Part shown: positions 18,008 through 28,670 of the stretch, in pieces
Position numbering within the stretch: position 1 is the stretch's first letter
Layout of the letters: each line of letters begins with the position of its first letter
DNA from: Cytobacillus oceanisediminis 2691
GTDB lineage: Bacteria > Bacillota > Bacilli > Bacillales > Cytobacillaceae
Assembly: GCF_007678455.1 (NCBI RefSeq)
Contig: NZ_VEEP01000002.1
Location: forward strand, 1-43,440
Length of the DNA stretch: 43,440 bases
Reading direction: 5' to 3'
The notes under the pieces: generated by a model
Seen by the model: only the letters and a program-made list of their open reading frames with translations
Databases searched by the model: none
Told to the model about the DNA's origin: nothing
Made by a program: the position numbers and the translations under genes

Positions 18008-18907
18008 TTAGCTCTTCATTCTTGGATCCAGTGCATCCCTCAGGCCATCACCCATCAGGTTGAAACCAAGTACGGTCAGCATGATGGCAAGCCCAGGAAA
18101 AATCATTGTCCATGGTGCCTGGATCATATAATCTTTTGCATCTGCAAGCATCTTTCCCCATTCAGGATTTGGAGCGTCAGCACCAAGCCCAAGGAAGCCG
18201 AGTGCGGCCGCTTCAATAATCGCCGTCGCAATGGCCAATGTGCCCTGGACGATGATTGGCGCCATACTATTTGGCAGAATATGCTGGAACAGGATCCGGC
18301 TGTCCTTCATCCCGACCGCCTTCGCTGCCATGATATATTCCTCTTCCTTAACACTGAGTACCCTAGACCGAATCAACCTTCCAAAGTTTGGAATATTAAT
18401 GATTGCTATCGCTATGAGCGCATTCCTAAGGGAAGGTCCGAGAACAGCAACAATGGCAATTGCCAATAGAATGCTTGGGAATGCCAGCATGATATCAAAA
18501 GCTCTTGATATAATGGTATCTACCCATCGGCCATAGTAACCGGCAAGGATACCGAGCAGGCAGCCTACGATGATTGAACCCATTACCGCAAAGGTTCCTA
18601 CCCATAAAGAAATCCTTGCTCCAAAAACAACCCTGGAAAAGATATCACGGCCAAAGTCGTCTGTGCCGAACCAATGATCTGCTGAAGGAGCTTGGAGACG
18701 GACCTCCATTTTCTGGTCATTGATGCCCTCTGGCGTAATCAATGGAGCAAAGATTGCCAGCAAAATAAAGAACAAGACAATTACCGTTCCGACAACGGCC
18801 AGTTTATTCTTCTTGAAACTATACCATGCTTCTGCCCAGGGAGACGCCACTTTTTCCTCTGCCTGCACGGCCGGCGGCTGCATTTGTTTTTGAGTTGAAA
18901 TCTCCAT
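18008..18907 (-). CDS. dppC: Dipeptide/oligopeptide ABC importer permease (DppC/OppC type)
   Basis: The 299-residue inner-membrane permease has a short cytosolic N-terminus with a Pro/Gln-rich start, the family motif GTDDFGRDIFSRVVFGARISL, and the EAA loop EEEYIMAAKAVGMKDSRILFQH that contacts the ATPases. It has six predicted helices. It pairs with the DppB-type permease encoded 17 bases upstream. The start ATG follows AAGGGGAGAAATAG. It is the final gene of the five-gene operon, ending at the bidirectional terminator. The symbol is by family, not proven orthology. Confidence 0.9.
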   Translation of the reverse strand: MEISTQKQMQPPAVQAEEKVASPWAEAWYSFKKNKLAVVGTVIVLFFILLAIFAPLITPEGINDQKMEVRLQAPSADHWFGTDDFGRDIFSRVVFGARISLWVGTFAVMGSIIVGCLLGILAGYYGRWVDTIISRAFDIMLAFPSILLAIAIVAVLGPSLRNALIAIAIINIPNFGRLIRSRVLSVKEEEYIMAAKAVGMKDSRILFQHILPNSMAPIIVQGTLAIATAIIEAAALGFLGLGADAPNPEWGKMLADAKDYMIQAPWTMIFPGLAIMLTVLGFNLMGDGLRDALDPRMKS

Positions 18908-18924
18908 CTATTTCTCCCCTTCCA

Positions 18925-19929
18925 TCAACGGTATTTGATCCGAGGATCAATTGCTGCATACAATAAGTCCACTACTAGATTGATCAGTACAAAGATGAGC
19001 GCAATGATCAGGATGCCGGATTGGATTACCGGATAATCGCGGTAATTGATTGCTTCGTAAATATATCGGCCAATCCCCGGCCAACTGAAGATCGTTTCGG
19101 TAAGGATCGCGCCGCCAAGCAGAAGGCCTGTCTGCAAACCGATAACCGTCAATACAGGGATGATTGCATTTTTCAGGGAGTGTTTGTAAACGACCCAGAA
19201 CATGCTCAACCCTTTCGCTCTTGCAGTTCTGATAAAATCAGACCTCATGACCTCAAGCATTGTCGAGCGGGTGATCCTTGCGATGATGGCCATCGGAATC
19301 GTTGCCAGCGCCATGGCCGGCAGGACAAGATGCTTAAGTACCTCGACAAACTGGTCAGTTCTCCCCTGGATCAATGTATCAATAATATAAAAATTTGTGA
19401 TGGCATCGACCGGGTTCCTTACTTCTTCTCGCCCGGAGGTCGGCAGGATATCGAGATTGATGGCGAACATCCATTGTTCCATCAAACCAAGCCAAAAAAT
19501 CGGCATCGATACACCGACAAGCGCTAATACCATTGCACCGTAATCAAACCAGGAATTCTGGAACCACGCACTGATGATCCCCGCATTGACACCTATAAAA
19601 ATCGCAATCATCATCGCGACAAATGAAAGTTCCATCGTTGCGGCTAGATATGGCCAGACTTCATTGCTTATTTCCGACTTCGTCCTTAGTGATTGTCCTA
19701 AGTCCCCTGTCAGCAGCCCACCAAGATAATTAAAATATTGCATGTACCACGGCTGGTCGAGTCCAAGCTCTCTCGTTAAATCCGCAATGGCATCTTTAGT
19801 CGCCAACTGTCCGAGAATGACTTGGGCGGGATCGCCAGGGATTGCTCGGATCATGAAAAATACAATAAGTGATAGTCCCAACAGTACAGGAATTAGTGAA
19901 AAAATCCTTCTGACAGAATAGGCAAACAC
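18925..19929 (-). CDS. dppB: Dipeptide/oligopeptide ABC importer permease (DppB/OppB type)
   Basis: The 334-residue permease shows the DppB/OppB N-terminus (RRIFSLIPVLLGLSLIVFFM), FFMIRAIPGDPA, LGLDQPWYMQYFNYL, and the EAA loop DFIRTARAKGLSMFWVVYKH. Six membrane helices are expected. It forms the membrane pore with the DppC-type subunit. It starts with GTG at 19929, preceded by GAGGTGGGAAG. About 117 bases separate it from the binding-protein gene, longer than the other gaps in the operon; no terminator is obvious there, so differential mRNA stability is possible. Confidence 0.9.
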   Translation of the reverse strand: MFAYSVRRIFSLIPVLLGLSLIVFFMIRAIPGDPAQVILGQLATKDAIADLTRELGLDQPWYMQYFNYLGGLLTGDLGQSLRTKSEISNEVWPYLAATMELSFVAMMIAIFIGVNAGIISAWFQNSWFDYGAMVLALVGVSMPIFWLGLMEQWMFAINLDILPTSGREEVRNPVDAITNFYIIDTLIQGRTDQFVEVLKHLVLPAMALATIPMAIIARITRSTMLEVMRSDFIRTARAKGLSMFWVVYKHSLKNAIIPVLTVIGLQTGLLLGGAILTETIFSWPGIGRYIYEAINYRDYPVIQSGILIIALIFVLINLVVDLLYAAIDPRIKYR

Positions 19930-20046
19930 CTTCCCACCTCATTTCTTGTTGCATAGTAAAAAACTTTTTCTTATAAATTTAAAGCTGCCAAATTTTTTTA
20001 CCAATAGAAAAGGGAGAATGCATATGTTCTCCCTTTCCCCGATGCA

Positions 20047-21648
20047 TTATTTTTTGAATTCAACCGTTGAAAGAATATCAGATCCTGTCGGATGTGCCTT
20101 GAATCCAGTTACATCTGCTCTTCCCGCAAGTGCAGGCTCAGAGTGGACAAGCGGAATCCATGGAGCATCTTCTTTAATTAACAATTGAGCTTCCTTATAC
20201 AGTTTTTCGCGTTCAGCCTGGTCATTTGTAGACTGAGCCTTGATGAACAGATCATGCACTTTCGGGTTTGCATAGCGAGCATAGTTATTGCTGTCGATAT
20301 TATCCTGGTCTAAAAGCACATACAGGAAGTTATCAGCGTCACCATTGTCACCTGTCCAGCCAAGTAAGAAAGTATCTGCTTCTCCTGTGCGGGTCTTTTC
20401 AAGATATGTCGCCCACTCGTAAGAAACAATTTTCGCTTTTACGCCCACTTCAGCAAAATCTTTCTGAATCGCTTCAGCAACTTTCTTTCCATCTGGCATA
20501 TATGGTCTTGGAACTGGCATTGCCCATAGTTCAATTTCAAAACCATCTTCAAAGCCTGCTTCCTTTAAAAGCGCCTTAGCCTTCTCTGGATCATATTCAT
20601 ATGCTTCTACCGCATCGTTATATCCTGCAACTGTTTTTGGCATTGGGTTTTTGGCAGGCTCTGCAGCACCGGCATAGAAAGCGTCGATGAGCGCTTGCTT
20701 ATTAACCGCATGATTCAATGCCTGGCGTACTTTCTTATCCTTAAGCGGTCCGCGTTCGTTGTTCAGGCCAAGGTATGCCACGTTCAAAGAAGGTCGGTAG
20801 AACGTCTGCAGATCCTTGTTGTTTTCGATGGATTCAACATCACTGAAGTTTACGCCGTCAATGATGTCGACTTCTCCTGTGTTAAGAGCATTCAGACGAG
20901 CTGAGTTTTCTGGGATGACACGGAAGATGACTTCATCAAGCTTTGGAAGTCCCTTCTCCCAGTAATCTTCGTTTTTCACCAATGTTACTTTGTCATTGCG
21001 TTTCCATTCCTTAAACTTGAATGGACCAGTACCTACTGGATTTTCAATGAACTTATCACCATACTTCTCGATTGCAGCAGGGCTTGCAATCCCGAATGGT
21101 GACATCGCAAGGTTTTTGTAGAATGGAGCAAGGATACGGTTCAATGTGAATTCAACTGTATACTCATCCACTGCTTTTACTTCCTTGATTACATCACCAA
21201 ATTGCGAATTATAGTAGTAGAATTGTTCCTTATTTCCGGCCTTCCAGCGCTCGAAGTTGAATACGACTGCTTCGGCGTTGAAATCGGTGCCGTCATGGAA
21301 TTTAACACCTTTACGAAGTTTAAGTGTATGCTTCAAACCATCTTCGGACTCTGTCCATTCTTCTGCAAGACCTGGGTGAATTTCTGTATCCTGCTCACCG
21401 AATTCGATAAGAGTTTCATAGATGTTTTTTGTTACTTTAAATGCTTCACCTTCTGTAGTTACAGCTGGGTCAAGCGATGTTGAATCGCCGCCACGGCCAA
21501 ATACTAGAGTTCCGCCAGTCGATGATCCGCCTTCAGAACCAGATTCCCCGCCTGTTTTCTTGCCGCCGGAATCATTATTACAGCCGGCAAGCCCCATGCT
21601 AAGGATGAGGATAAAAGCAAAAAACATTAATCCAAAACGCCTTTTCAT
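20047..21648 (-). CDS. dppA: Dipeptide-binding lipoprotein (DppA-like, SBP family 5)
   Basis: The 533-residue extracytoplasmic binding protein has a lipoprotein signal peptide with lipobox LAGC (lipid-modified Cys23), then a Gly/Ser-rich linker and the family 5 peptide-binding fold. The stretch RPYMPDGKKVAEAIQKDF ... GWTGDNGDADNFLY strongly resembles E. coli DppA, which favours dipeptides (or haem/5-ALA in some DppA) over long oligopeptides. It delivers substrate to the DppB/DppC pore. GGGGGAAGAAT precedes the ATG. Gene order D-F-A-B-C is that of the B. subtilis app operon, but the binding protein is DppA-like. Confidence 0.9.
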   Translation of the reverse strand: MKRRFGLMFFAFILILSMGLAGCNNDSGGKKTGGESGSEGGSSTGGTLVFGRGGDSTSLDPAVTTEGEAFKVTKNIYETLIEFGEQDTEIHPGLAEEWTESEDGLKHTLKLRKGVKFHDGTDFNAEAVVFNFERWKAGNKEQFYYYNSQFGDVIKEVKAVDEYTVEFTLNRILAPFYKNLAMSPFGIASPAAIEKYGDKFIENPVGTGPFKFKEWKRNDKVTLVKNEDYWEKGLPKLDEVIFRVIPENSARLNALNTGEVDIIDGVNFSDVESIENNKDLQTFYRPSLNVAYLGLNNERGPLKDKKVRQALNHAVNKQALIDAFYAGAAEPAKNPMPKTVAGYNDAVEAYEYDPEKAKALLKEAGFEDGFEIELWAMPVPRPYMPDGKKVAEAIQKDFAEVGVKAKIVSYEWATYLEKTRTGEADTFLLGWTGDNGDADNFLYVLLDQDNIDSNNYARYANPKVHDLFIKAQSTNDQAEREKLYKEAQLLIKEDAPWIPLVHSEPALAGRADVTGFKAHPTGSDILSTVEFKK

Positions 21649-21741
21649 ATTCTTCCCCCTTGTTTTTTCGGACCGGTTTTATTTATCGGGTCCATGTTAT
21701 ATATCATCTATGCTGTTTTTCCTGCCAGCATTCCCTTTTGA

Positions 21742-22710
21742 TCAGGAATACAGATGGCAGGCAGCAAAATGACCTGGTTCAATCTCCCGCAGTGCGGGCC
21801 TGTCTGTCTTGCAGATTTCCATACACTCCTTACACCTTGTATGGAAGGCGCACCCCTGGGGTGGATTCGACGGACTTGGAAGGTCGCCAGTCAGCAGTAC
21901 CCCATCCCTTTTGATATCTGGATCTGGAATCGGCACCGCCGAAAGTAATGCCCTGGTGTAAGGATGCAGCGGTTTTTCGTACAGCTTATCCGCATCCGTG
22001 ATTTCTACTAGTCTGCCTAAATACATGACTCCCACTCTATCGCTGATATGTTTGACCACACCAAGATCGTGGGCGATAAAAATATAGGTCAGCTGGAATT
22101 CCTTTTGCAGGTCCTCCAGCAAATTCAATACTTGCGATTGAATGGATACGTCCAGTGCTGAAACTGGTTCATCAGCGATGATCAGCTTTGGCCTTGTCAT
22201 CAGCGCCCGGGCGATCCCGATCCTCTGGCGCTGGCCGCCGCTGAACTGGTGGGGATACCGTTTGGCATGGTAACTGCTGAGGCCGACTACCTCCAGCATT
22301 TCCCTGACCATTTGCTTTCGTTCCTTTTTCGTACCGATTCCATGGACGATGAGAGGTTCCTCGAGAATCTTTTCAACAGTATGCCGTGGGTTCAAAGACG
22401 CAAAGGGGTCCTGGAACACCATCTGCATATCCTTTCTGGCCTTGCGCATATCGCTATCAGAAAGGGTCACCAAATCCTTCCCTTCAAACACGACCTGCCC
22501 TTCTGTCGGATCAATCAGGCGCATCAGCATCCTGCCTGTTGTCGATTTCCCGCAGCCAGACTCTCCTACCAGACCGAGCGTTTCCCCTTTGTTCACCCAG
22601 AAGCTAATATCATCAACTGCTTTGACTGCCCCGGTCTGTTTTCCCAGGATCCCGCCTGTAATAGGAAAGTATTTTTTAAGACCATCAACTTTTAACAGTA
22701 CTTCTGCCAT
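21742..22710 (-). CDS. dppF: Peptide ABC importer ATPase (DppF/OppF type)
   Basis: The 322-residue ATPase has Walker A GESGCGKST, signature FSGGQRQRIGIARA, Walker B LIIADEPVSALD, and the C-terminal peptide-transporter extension (oligopeptide_HPY) with clustered cysteines CAFHTRCKECMEIC. It works as a heterodimer with the OppD-type ATPase. The start ATG at 22710 has GGAGGG 8 bases upstream and overlaps the end of the preceding gene by 26 bases, indicating translational coupling. Confidence 0.92.
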   Translation of the reverse strand: MAEVLLKVDGLKKYFPITGGILGKQTGAVKAVDDISFWVNKGETLGLVGESGCGKSTTGRMLMRLIDPTEGQVVFEGKDLVTLSDSDMRKARKDMQMVFQDPFASLNPRHTVEKILEEPLIVHGIGTKKERKQMVREMLEVVGLSSYHAKRYPHQFSGGQRQRIGIARALMTRPKLIIADEPVSALDVSIQSQVLNLLEDLQKEFQLTYIFIAHDLGVVKHISDRVGVMYLGRLVEITDADKLYEKPLHPYTRALLSAVPIPDPDIKRDGVLLTGDLPSPSNPPQGCAFHTRCKECMEICKTDRPALREIEPGHFAACHLYS

Positions 22711-23698
22711 CGGCTACTCCCTCCTTCTCATGCAACAGGCAGCGAACAGTATGACCTGGCCTGTCAGTTTCATAGAGTTCCGGGTCCACGCTCAGGCATC
22801 TGTCCATGACGAATTCGCATCTGGCCGCAAATCGGCAGCCGGTCTTGATTGAACCGGGCTTCGGCACATTGCCAGGTATCGAATATAAGCGTTCCTTTTT
22901 ATCCCGGATATCAGGAATCGATTTAAGCAGGCCAAGAGTATAAGGGTGCTTAGGGTTTTTGAAGATATCCCCGACAAGCCCTTCCTCAACAATCTTTCCG
23001 GCATACATGACAGCGACACGCTGGCATACTTCTGCTACGACACCAAGGTCATGAGTGATCATGATAATCGCCGTATCGAGCTTTTCATTCAAATCCTTCA
23101 TCAATGCCAGGATCTGCGCCTGGATGGTTACATCAAGTGCAGTTGTCGGCTCATCTGCAATCAGCACCCGAGGGTGGCAGCTGAGTGCCATCGCAATCAT
23201 GACCCTTTGTCTCATCCCGCCTGAAAGCTGGTGGGGGTACTCCTTGACAATTTGCTCTGCCCTGGGAAGGCCGACAAGCTTCAACATCTCCACTGCCTGC
23301 TGATATGCCGCCTTTTTGCCGAGCTTCTTATGTATTTTCAACGCTTCCACCAGCTGTTCACCAATTGTGAATAATGGATTCAACGAAGTCATCGGCTCCT
23401 GGAAAATCATCGCCACTTCATTTCCGCGGATTTCCCTCATCCTGGACTCTGAAGCGTGCACCAGGTCTTCGCCATTGAGAAGGATTTCGCCTCCAGCAAT
23501 TTTTCCCGGCGGCTGCGGAATCAGCTTCATGACGGACAAGGATGTCACGCTCTTTCCACTGCCCGATTCTCCGACTATTCCAAGGATTTCTCCTTTATTG
23601 ACCGAAAAGCTGACATCATCTACCGCTGGAACCTCACCATCTTTGGTGATAAATGATGTTCTTAAATTTTTCACTTCTAAAACCGGAGCATGTACCAC
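22685..23698 (-). CDS. dppD: Peptide ABC importer ATPase (DppD/OppD type)
   Basis: The 337-residue ATPase has Walker A GESGSGKS, signature [14 protein letters not shown], Walker [13 protein letters not shown] and the C-terminal extension with [14 protein letters not shown]. It is the first gene of the operon. The start is the GTG at 23698 with AAAGGAG 7 bases upstream; the frame open to 23794 has no ribosome site and would add an implausible hydrophobic extension. Confidence 0.92.
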   Translation of the reverse strand: MVHAPVLEVKNLRTSFITKDGEVPAVDDVSFSVNKGEILGIVGESGSGKSVTSLSVMKLIPQPPGKIAGGEILLNGEDLVHASESRMREIRGNEVAMIFQEPMTSLNPLFTIGEQLVEALKIHKKLGKKAAYQQAVEMLKLVGLPRAEQIVKEYPHQLSGGMRQRVMIAMALSCHPRVLIADEPTTALDVTIQAQILALMKDLNEKLDTAIIMITHDLGVVAEVCQRVAVMYAGKIVEEGLVGDIFKNPKHPYTLGLLKSIPDIRDKKERLYSIPGNVPKPGSIKTGCRFAARCEFVMDRCLSVDPELYETDRPGHTVRCLLHEKEGVADGRSTVKS

Positions 23699-24069
23699 TT
23701 GCCTACTCCTTTCTATTACCGAAATATTATTGCTGAATAAAAATAATTCTCTCTGTGTAAAACATTTTATATTAAATGCCCACAAATAGTCCACTGATTT
23801 TTCTTAATTATTTAAATATAGTAATAATTTTGAATAGTATTAGGGAATTGGTACTATTTGTATGTCAAAAGCTGATGAAATATGACACGAACGGTATGCT
23901 AAGAATTATGGGTAAAATGCTGAAAAACCGATTCTTTCAGAAAAGCTATTTTCACCTTGATTGTTGATTTTCTTTAATAAACTTGAAATCAATAGAATTA
24001 CAAAGCCTTAAGAAATTCTTCAAATAAAAAAACCGAAGCCAAATTGGCTCCGGTTCTCCTTCTTTTCAT
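23699..24069 (-). other. Intergenic region upstream of the dipeptide operon
   Basis: This AT-rich gap carries the operon's ribosome site at the left and the ygaD terminator at the right. The promoter should lie between, around 23720-23820, but no confident -35/-10 pair could be picked. A weak CodY-like stretch near 23730-23745 matches only about half of the consensus and is not called. The 63-codon open frame on the plus strand has no ribosome site. Confidence 0.5.
24024..24055 (-). terminator. Terminator of ygaD
   Basis: On the minus strand AACCGGAGCC-5-GGCTTCGGTT followed by TTTTTT, 15 bases after the ygaD stop. Confidence 0.9.
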
Positions 24070-25818
24070 TTAATTTTCCAGCTGCTGTACCTGGAACAAC
24101 CTATGATAGCCGCCCTGTTTTGCCATCAATTCTTCATGGCTTCCAACTTCGACGATTTCACCATGCTCAATCAGGACGATCCTGTCTGCATGGGTGATCG
24201 TGGATAAGCGGTGGGCTACTACGAAGGTTGTCCTGTCCTTCGCCAGCTTTTCAATCGCTTCCTGGATAAGATGTTCACTCTCAAGATCAAGTGCTGAAGT
24301 GGCTTCGTCAAGAATTAAAATAGGCGGATTCTTAAGGAAGACTCGCGCTATGGCGACACGTTGTTTTTGGCCGCCGGAAAGCTTGACTCCTCTTTCCCCT
24401 ACTTTGGTATCATAGCCTTCGGGAAGATTCATAATAAATTCATGGGCATTCGCGGCTTTTGCAGCCTGGATTACTTCTTCATCGCTTGCACCTGGCTTGC
24501 CCAAAAGTATATTGGATTTCACCGATTCACTGAATAAAATATTATCCTGTGCAACCATCCCGATTTTATCGCGCAATGAACGGACTTTGAATGAGCGGAT
24601 GTCCTTGCCGTCAAGAAGGATTTCTCCATCTGTGACATCGAAGAATCTCGGAATCAGGCTGACAAACGATGACTTCCCGCCGCCGCTCATTCCAACAAGC
24701 ACGATCGTTTCACCCTTTTCAACCTCTATATTCAAACACTTCAGTACCGTCTCCCCGTCTTCTTCATACGAGAAGCTAACATTTTTAAAAGAAATGTCAC
24801 CATGTACTTTTTTCAATTCCACTGCATCAGGAGAATCCTTAATATCATATTTCTCATCCATGAACTCGAATACCCGGTCCATTGAAGCAATCGACTGTGT
24901 CAGCGTCGTCGATGAATTCACCAGTCGGCGCAACGGATTGTACAATCTGTCAATATAGGCGATGAACGCTGCCATTTCCCCGATCGTGAGACTTCCGTGG
25001 AGTACCTGATAACCAGAAAAGCCGATGACAAGGAGCGGGGCTATATCAGTAATCGTATTGACCACAGCAAATGCTTTTGCGTTCCAGCTTGTATGTTCAA
25101 GCGCTTTTGTTAAAAAGTTTTTATTCTGCCGGTCAAACTGTGTCTGTTCATAATCCTCAATCGCAAAGCTTTTGATGACCGAAATCCCGGCCACTCTTTC
25201 ATGCAGATAGCTTTGTACTCCTGCAAGTGCCTGTGACCGTTCCCTCGTAAGCTTTCGAAGATTCCCAAAGAAGTATCTTACCGAAAAAGCGTAAAATGGA
25301 AACAGGATCAGGGAAACGAATGTTAACTTCACGTCCATCGTAAACATGATAGCAGCCGCTATCAAAATCGTAGCAACATCCAGCCACAGATTCATCAGTC
25401 CCGTAACAACGAAAGTCTTTGTCTGCTCGACATCATTGATCATTCTCGAGATGACCTCTCCGGCTCTCGTATTTGAATAATATTTATAACTGAGCCTCTG
25501 CATATGGGAAAACAATCTATCCCTTATATCATAGAGGATTTTGCTCGCTGTCCATTGCGCGAAATATTGACGATAGTATTCAATCGGCGGCCTGAGAACG
25601 ACAAAAACAACGATCATGATGCCCATGACCCAGAATAATTTGTCCGTTTTTTCACTCTTGGTCAAGGTATCGTTACCGATGACATCATCGAGCACGAATT
25701 TGATCAAAAGCGGAATCAATAATGGAATCGCAAATTTCAGGATTCCGATGATGATGGTGCCAATGATTTGCAGCCTGTATGGTTTGACGAATTTTAAGTA
25801 TCTGCGGATGCTGCCCAA
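24070..25818 (-). CDS. ygaD: ABC exporter half-transporter YgaD (MsbA/multidrug type)
   Basis: The 582-residue half-transporter has an N-terminal six-helix ABC membrane domain (to about residue 320) and a C-terminal ATPase with Walker [10 protein letters not shown], signature [14 protein letters not shown], Walker [13 protein letters not shown] and H-loop AHRLST. It likely works as a homodimer exporting lipids or drugs; substrate unknown. It corresponds to B. subtilis YgaD in the ygaB-ygaC-ygaD cluster. The start is a TTG at 25818 ([10 protein letters not shown]), with AAGGGGG 9 bases upstream. Confidence 0.9.
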   Translation of the reverse strand: MGSIRRYLKFVKPYRLQIIGTIIIGILKFAIPLLIPLLIKFVLDDVIGNDTLTKSEKTDKLFWVMGIMIVVFVVLRPPIEYYRQYFAQWTASKILYDIRDRLFSHMQRLSYKYYSNTRAGEVISRMINDVEQTKTFVVTGLMNLWLDVATILIAAAIMFTMDVKLTFVSLILFPFYAFSVRYFFGNLRKLTRERSQALAGVQSYLHERVAGISVIKSFAIEDYEQTQFDRQNKNFLTKALEHTSWNAKAFAVVNTITDIAPLLVIGFSGYQVLHGSLTIGEMAAFIAYIDRLYNPLRRLVNSSTTLTQSIASMDRVFEFMDEKYDIKDSPDAVELKKVHGDISFKNVSFSYEEDGETVLKCLNIEVEKGETIVLVGMSGGGKSSFVSLIPRFFDVTDGEILLDGKDIRSFKVRSLRDKIGMVAQDNILFSESVKSNILLGKPGASDEEVIQAAKAANAHEFIMNLPEGYDTKVGERGVKLSGGQKQRVAIARVFLKNPPILILDEATSALDLESEHLIQEAIEKLAKDRTTFVVAHRLSTITHADRIVLIEHGEIVEVGSHEELMAKQGGYHRLFQVQQLEN

Positions 25819-25856
25819 TTTTTTAGTTCCCCCTTATGGAGCCTTGCTCGTGCACG

Positions 25857-25888
25857 AAACAAAAACCTGTTGAATCGAATCAACAGGC
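25857..25888 (-). terminator. Terminator of ygaC
   Basis: On the minus strand CCTGTTGA-6-TCAACAGG followed by TTTTTGTTT, between ygaC and ygaD. Confidence 0.85.
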
Positions 25889-25911
25889 TGAAGCTTGTCT
25901 TCCCTGTATGG

Positions 25912-26442
25912 TTAGCGGCGATAGGTTAAATACCGCTCATAATAAATGTCGATGAAATCTGGTGCAAAAGGTCCCTTCCTTTGCCTGATCCAGCGTTTGA
26001 GCTTTTCAACATTGTATTTCAGGATTTTGTCAATCACATCAGGGTACTGCATTTCCTTGCGGTGGCGCTCATATTCATCTTCATCGAGTAGATTAAACGT
26101 CATATCTGGAAAAACTTTAATATCGAGATCATAGTCAATATATTTCAGCGCTTCTCCGTCAAAAATAAATGGAGAACTAATATTGCAATAATAATATACG
26201 CCATCTTCCCGGATCATACCAATAACGTTGAACCACAGCTGAGAGTGGAAGTAACAGATTGCAGGCTCTCTCGTAATCCAGGTCCTGCCGTCTGACTCCG
26301 TGACGACAGTCCGGTCATTTCCGCCGATTACAAGGTTTTGTGTGCCCTTTAAAACGGTAGTTTCTTCCCAGACTCGATGGATGTGCCCATTATGCTTATA
26401 ACTATGGATTTGAATTGGTTCACCTTCTGTGGGTACGCCCAT
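25912..26442 (-). CDS. ygaC: Nucleoside tri-/diphosphate phosphatase YgaC (DUF402, Ntdp family)
   Basis: At 176 residues this is the same length as B. subtilis YgaC (UPF0374/DUF402). Homologues such as staphylococcal Ntdp hydrolyse nucleoside tri- and diphosphates. The DUF402 core is seen as [39 protein letters not shown] and [12 protein letters not shown]. Start at 26442 ([10 protein letters not shown]), with GGGGAG 6 bases upstream; the extension to 26481 is not supported. It is soluble and cytosolic. It sits in the conserved ygaB-ygaC-ygaD order. Confidence 0.9.
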   Translation of the reverse strand: MGVPTEGEPIQIHSYKHNGHIHRVWEETTVLKGTQNLVIGGNDRTVVTESDGRTWITREPAICYFHSQLWFNVIGMIREDGVYYYCNISSPFIFDGEALKYIDYDLDIKVFPDMTFNLLDEDEYERHRKEMQYPDVIDKILKYNVEKLKRWIRQRKGPFAPDFIDIYYERYLTYRR

Positions 26443-26817
26443 GTTCTTCTCCCCTACTTTCCTTTCCCGGAAACTTTGCAACCTATCAATGTATATTTAT
26501 CTCGGTTTCTTTAAAACGACAAAAGGCAACAAAGAACGATTCCTATTTTTTATTATTATAACGGTTAACGAGAGAATTTAAAACAAAAGAGCCATCGATT
26601 TCCATCGATGACCCTTTAAAATTGCTTAAATTTTTATAAAAATTCATTTTTTTCGGATGGATTGCTCTTTTCCTGAACTTTTACCGCTTTCTCTTTCAAA
26701 TGTAAATTCCCGCTTCACGGGTTCTTCAAACTGCTTCACATGGCCGTTACGGAGTAAACATTTTCAACAAGAGGTCTGATGATAAGCAACAATACTAAAA
26801 GAGCCTTTATAAAAAAT
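26443..26817 (-). other. Gap between ygaC and ygaB with a possible gene remnant
   Basis: Contains a hairpin CATCGAT-TTCC-ATCGATG (26593-26610) with T tracts on the minus strand, a likely terminator of upstream transcription. Upstream of it, 26757-26644 on the minus strand is an open stretch of about 37 codons ending in TGA with protein-like composition (... GHVKQFEEPVKREFTFER ...) but only a GTG without ribosome site as start. It may be the tail of a decayed gene. Confidence 0.4.
26581..26616 (-). terminator. Probable terminator downstream of ygaB
   Basis: On the minus strand GTCATCGAT-GGAA-ATCGATGGC followed by TCTTTTGTTTT, about 200 bases beyond the ygaB stop. Confidence 0.65.
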
Positions 26818-27072
26818 TTAACGTAATGTAACAGCCAACTGCTGATACGTATGAATGACATCCTCCGTCTGCTTTTCGAACATCCGGTGGATTTCCTTCA
26901 GATCCTGCTTTTTACGGTCAATTTCCAAGCGAAGCTCCTCTAACTCTGCATTTTGCTTCAGGGCATCCAGCTGCTTTTCAATCTCCTGGCACCTTTCCAG
27001 TTCAGACTGCAAATACAGAAGCTTTTCCATTGTTTGCATTTGAGTAGATACCAATTCGTTAAATTTATCCAT
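26818..27072 (-). CDS. ygaB: Small coiled-coil protein YgaB
   Basis: The 84-residue protein is almost entirely charged heptad-like helix (LLYLQSELERCQEIEKQLDA ... ELRLEIDRKKQDLKEIHRMF), so it is probably a coiled coil. It corresponds by position and character to B. subtilis YgaB, of unknown function. There is no signal peptide or membrane segment. It lies between sspE and ygaC as in B. subtilis. Confidence 0.75.
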   Translation of the reverse strand: MDKFNELVSTQMQTMEKLLYLQSELERCQEIEKQLDALKQNAELEELRLEIDRKKQDLKEIHRMFEKQTEDVIHTYQQLAVTLR

Positions 27073-27196
27073 GCTTATCCACCGCCTGTAAAATTTATCT
27101 CCTAATTGTATTCTTTGGCAGCCGTTGAATTCCTTTGACTAGTTATGTAGAGGATTTGGAACCTTTGTCGAATTGTGGACTCCCGTTTTCAGGCAT

Positions 27197-27229
27197 GGAA
27201 AAGGCACTCTGCGAGTGAGAGTGCCTTTC
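27197..27229 (-). terminator. Terminator of sspE
   Basis: AAAGGCACTC-loop-GAGTGCCTTT with a short T tract on the minus strand, 13 bases past the sspE stop. Confidence 0.85.
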
Positions 27230-27241
27230 ATTTAGGTGATA

Positions 27242-27436
27242 TTAACCCTGTTGGCCAGAGTTTTGACCTTTGCGTGCTTCAGCCTGCTGGTTTTGCTGGC
27301 GTACTTCTTGAGCGTTTGTTTCGCTCGCGAATTCTGTGCCATATTGACCTTGTGCACCTTGAGCAGATTGAGCATTTTGTTGTCTCACCTGCTGAATGTT
27401 AGTTCCAGCTTGAGATTGGTTAGGTTGTTTTGCCAT
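27242..27436 (-). CDS. sspE: Gamma-type small acid-soluble spore protein
   Basis: The 64-residue protein is Gln/Asn/Ala-rich with the cleavage-site motif TEFASETNAQEVRQQN, the hallmark of gamma-type SASP, an amino-acid store of the forespore degraded by GPR protease at germination. B. subtilis SspE is longer with more repeat, so this is a short version. GGAGGTGATAA precedes the ATG. Expression is expected from a sigma-G promoter; a GCATT / GATAGTA pair about 60-85 bases upstream is only a tentative match. Confidence 0.92.
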   Translation of the reverse strand: MAKQPNQSQAGTNIQQVRQQNAQSAQGAQGQYGTEFASETNAQEVRQQNQQAEARKGQNSGQQG

Positions 27437-27514
27437 CGTTTATCACCTCCACGAAATATAGATTAACCATCTGTGGGGGTTACTATCCGACTAAATTTTA
27501 CCAAAATGCTCTCC

Positions 27515-28279
<765 letters not shown>

Positions 28280-28436
28280 CTATCCTCTTTCTGTTAAAAG
28301 CGGAATCATGATTTTGTTTCATTTTAGCTTTTTCAGGTATATATGACAATAAGTCTCCCAAAAGAGCCCTGATAAAAAACAGTACCTCAGAAAAGACTAA
28401 CATTAAGTTTAAACCTAAATGAAAGGATGATCACTT

Positions 28437-28661
28437 ATGTATGTTGGCCGTGATATGACTGAACTTTCGATGATGTCCAAGACTGACTGGAGAGACAGCG
28501 AGCTTGCGTTTTTCCATCACTCCCTGCAGCAGATGGTGCCATATTTAAATTCCGAAGGGCAGACCATCCACAGAGAAATTGTTGAAGAAATCGAGCGCAG
28601 GGGCGGCCTTAGCCGCGGTGAAGCTGATTACACCCATGGGACAAAAATCAGTTACGATTAG
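28437..28661 (+). CDS. yfhS: Hypothetical protein YfhS
   Basis: This 74-residue soluble protein (MYVGRDMTELSMMSKTDWRD ... SLQQMVPYLNSEGQ) resembles B. subtilis YfhS, encoded at the same place between mutY and fabL. Function unknown; YfhS has been linked to sporulating cells only by general context. AAAGGATGATCACTT precedes the ATG. It is divergent from fabL, and the palindromic element follows it. Confidence 0.75.
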   Translation: MYVGRDMTELSMMSKTDWRDSELAFFHHSLQQMVPYLNSEGQTIHREIVEEIERRGGLSRGEADYTHGTKISYD

Positions 28662-28670
28662 TAACAAAAA

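Noticed and set aside
23728-23748. CodY box in front of the dipeptide operon
   Set aside because: Only about 8 of 15 positions match the consensus; peptide importers are often CodY targets, but the site is not convincing.
23776-23967. 63-codon open frame on the plus strand upstream of the dipeptide operon
   Set aside because: AT-rich chance frame with no ribosome site and no similarity I recognise.
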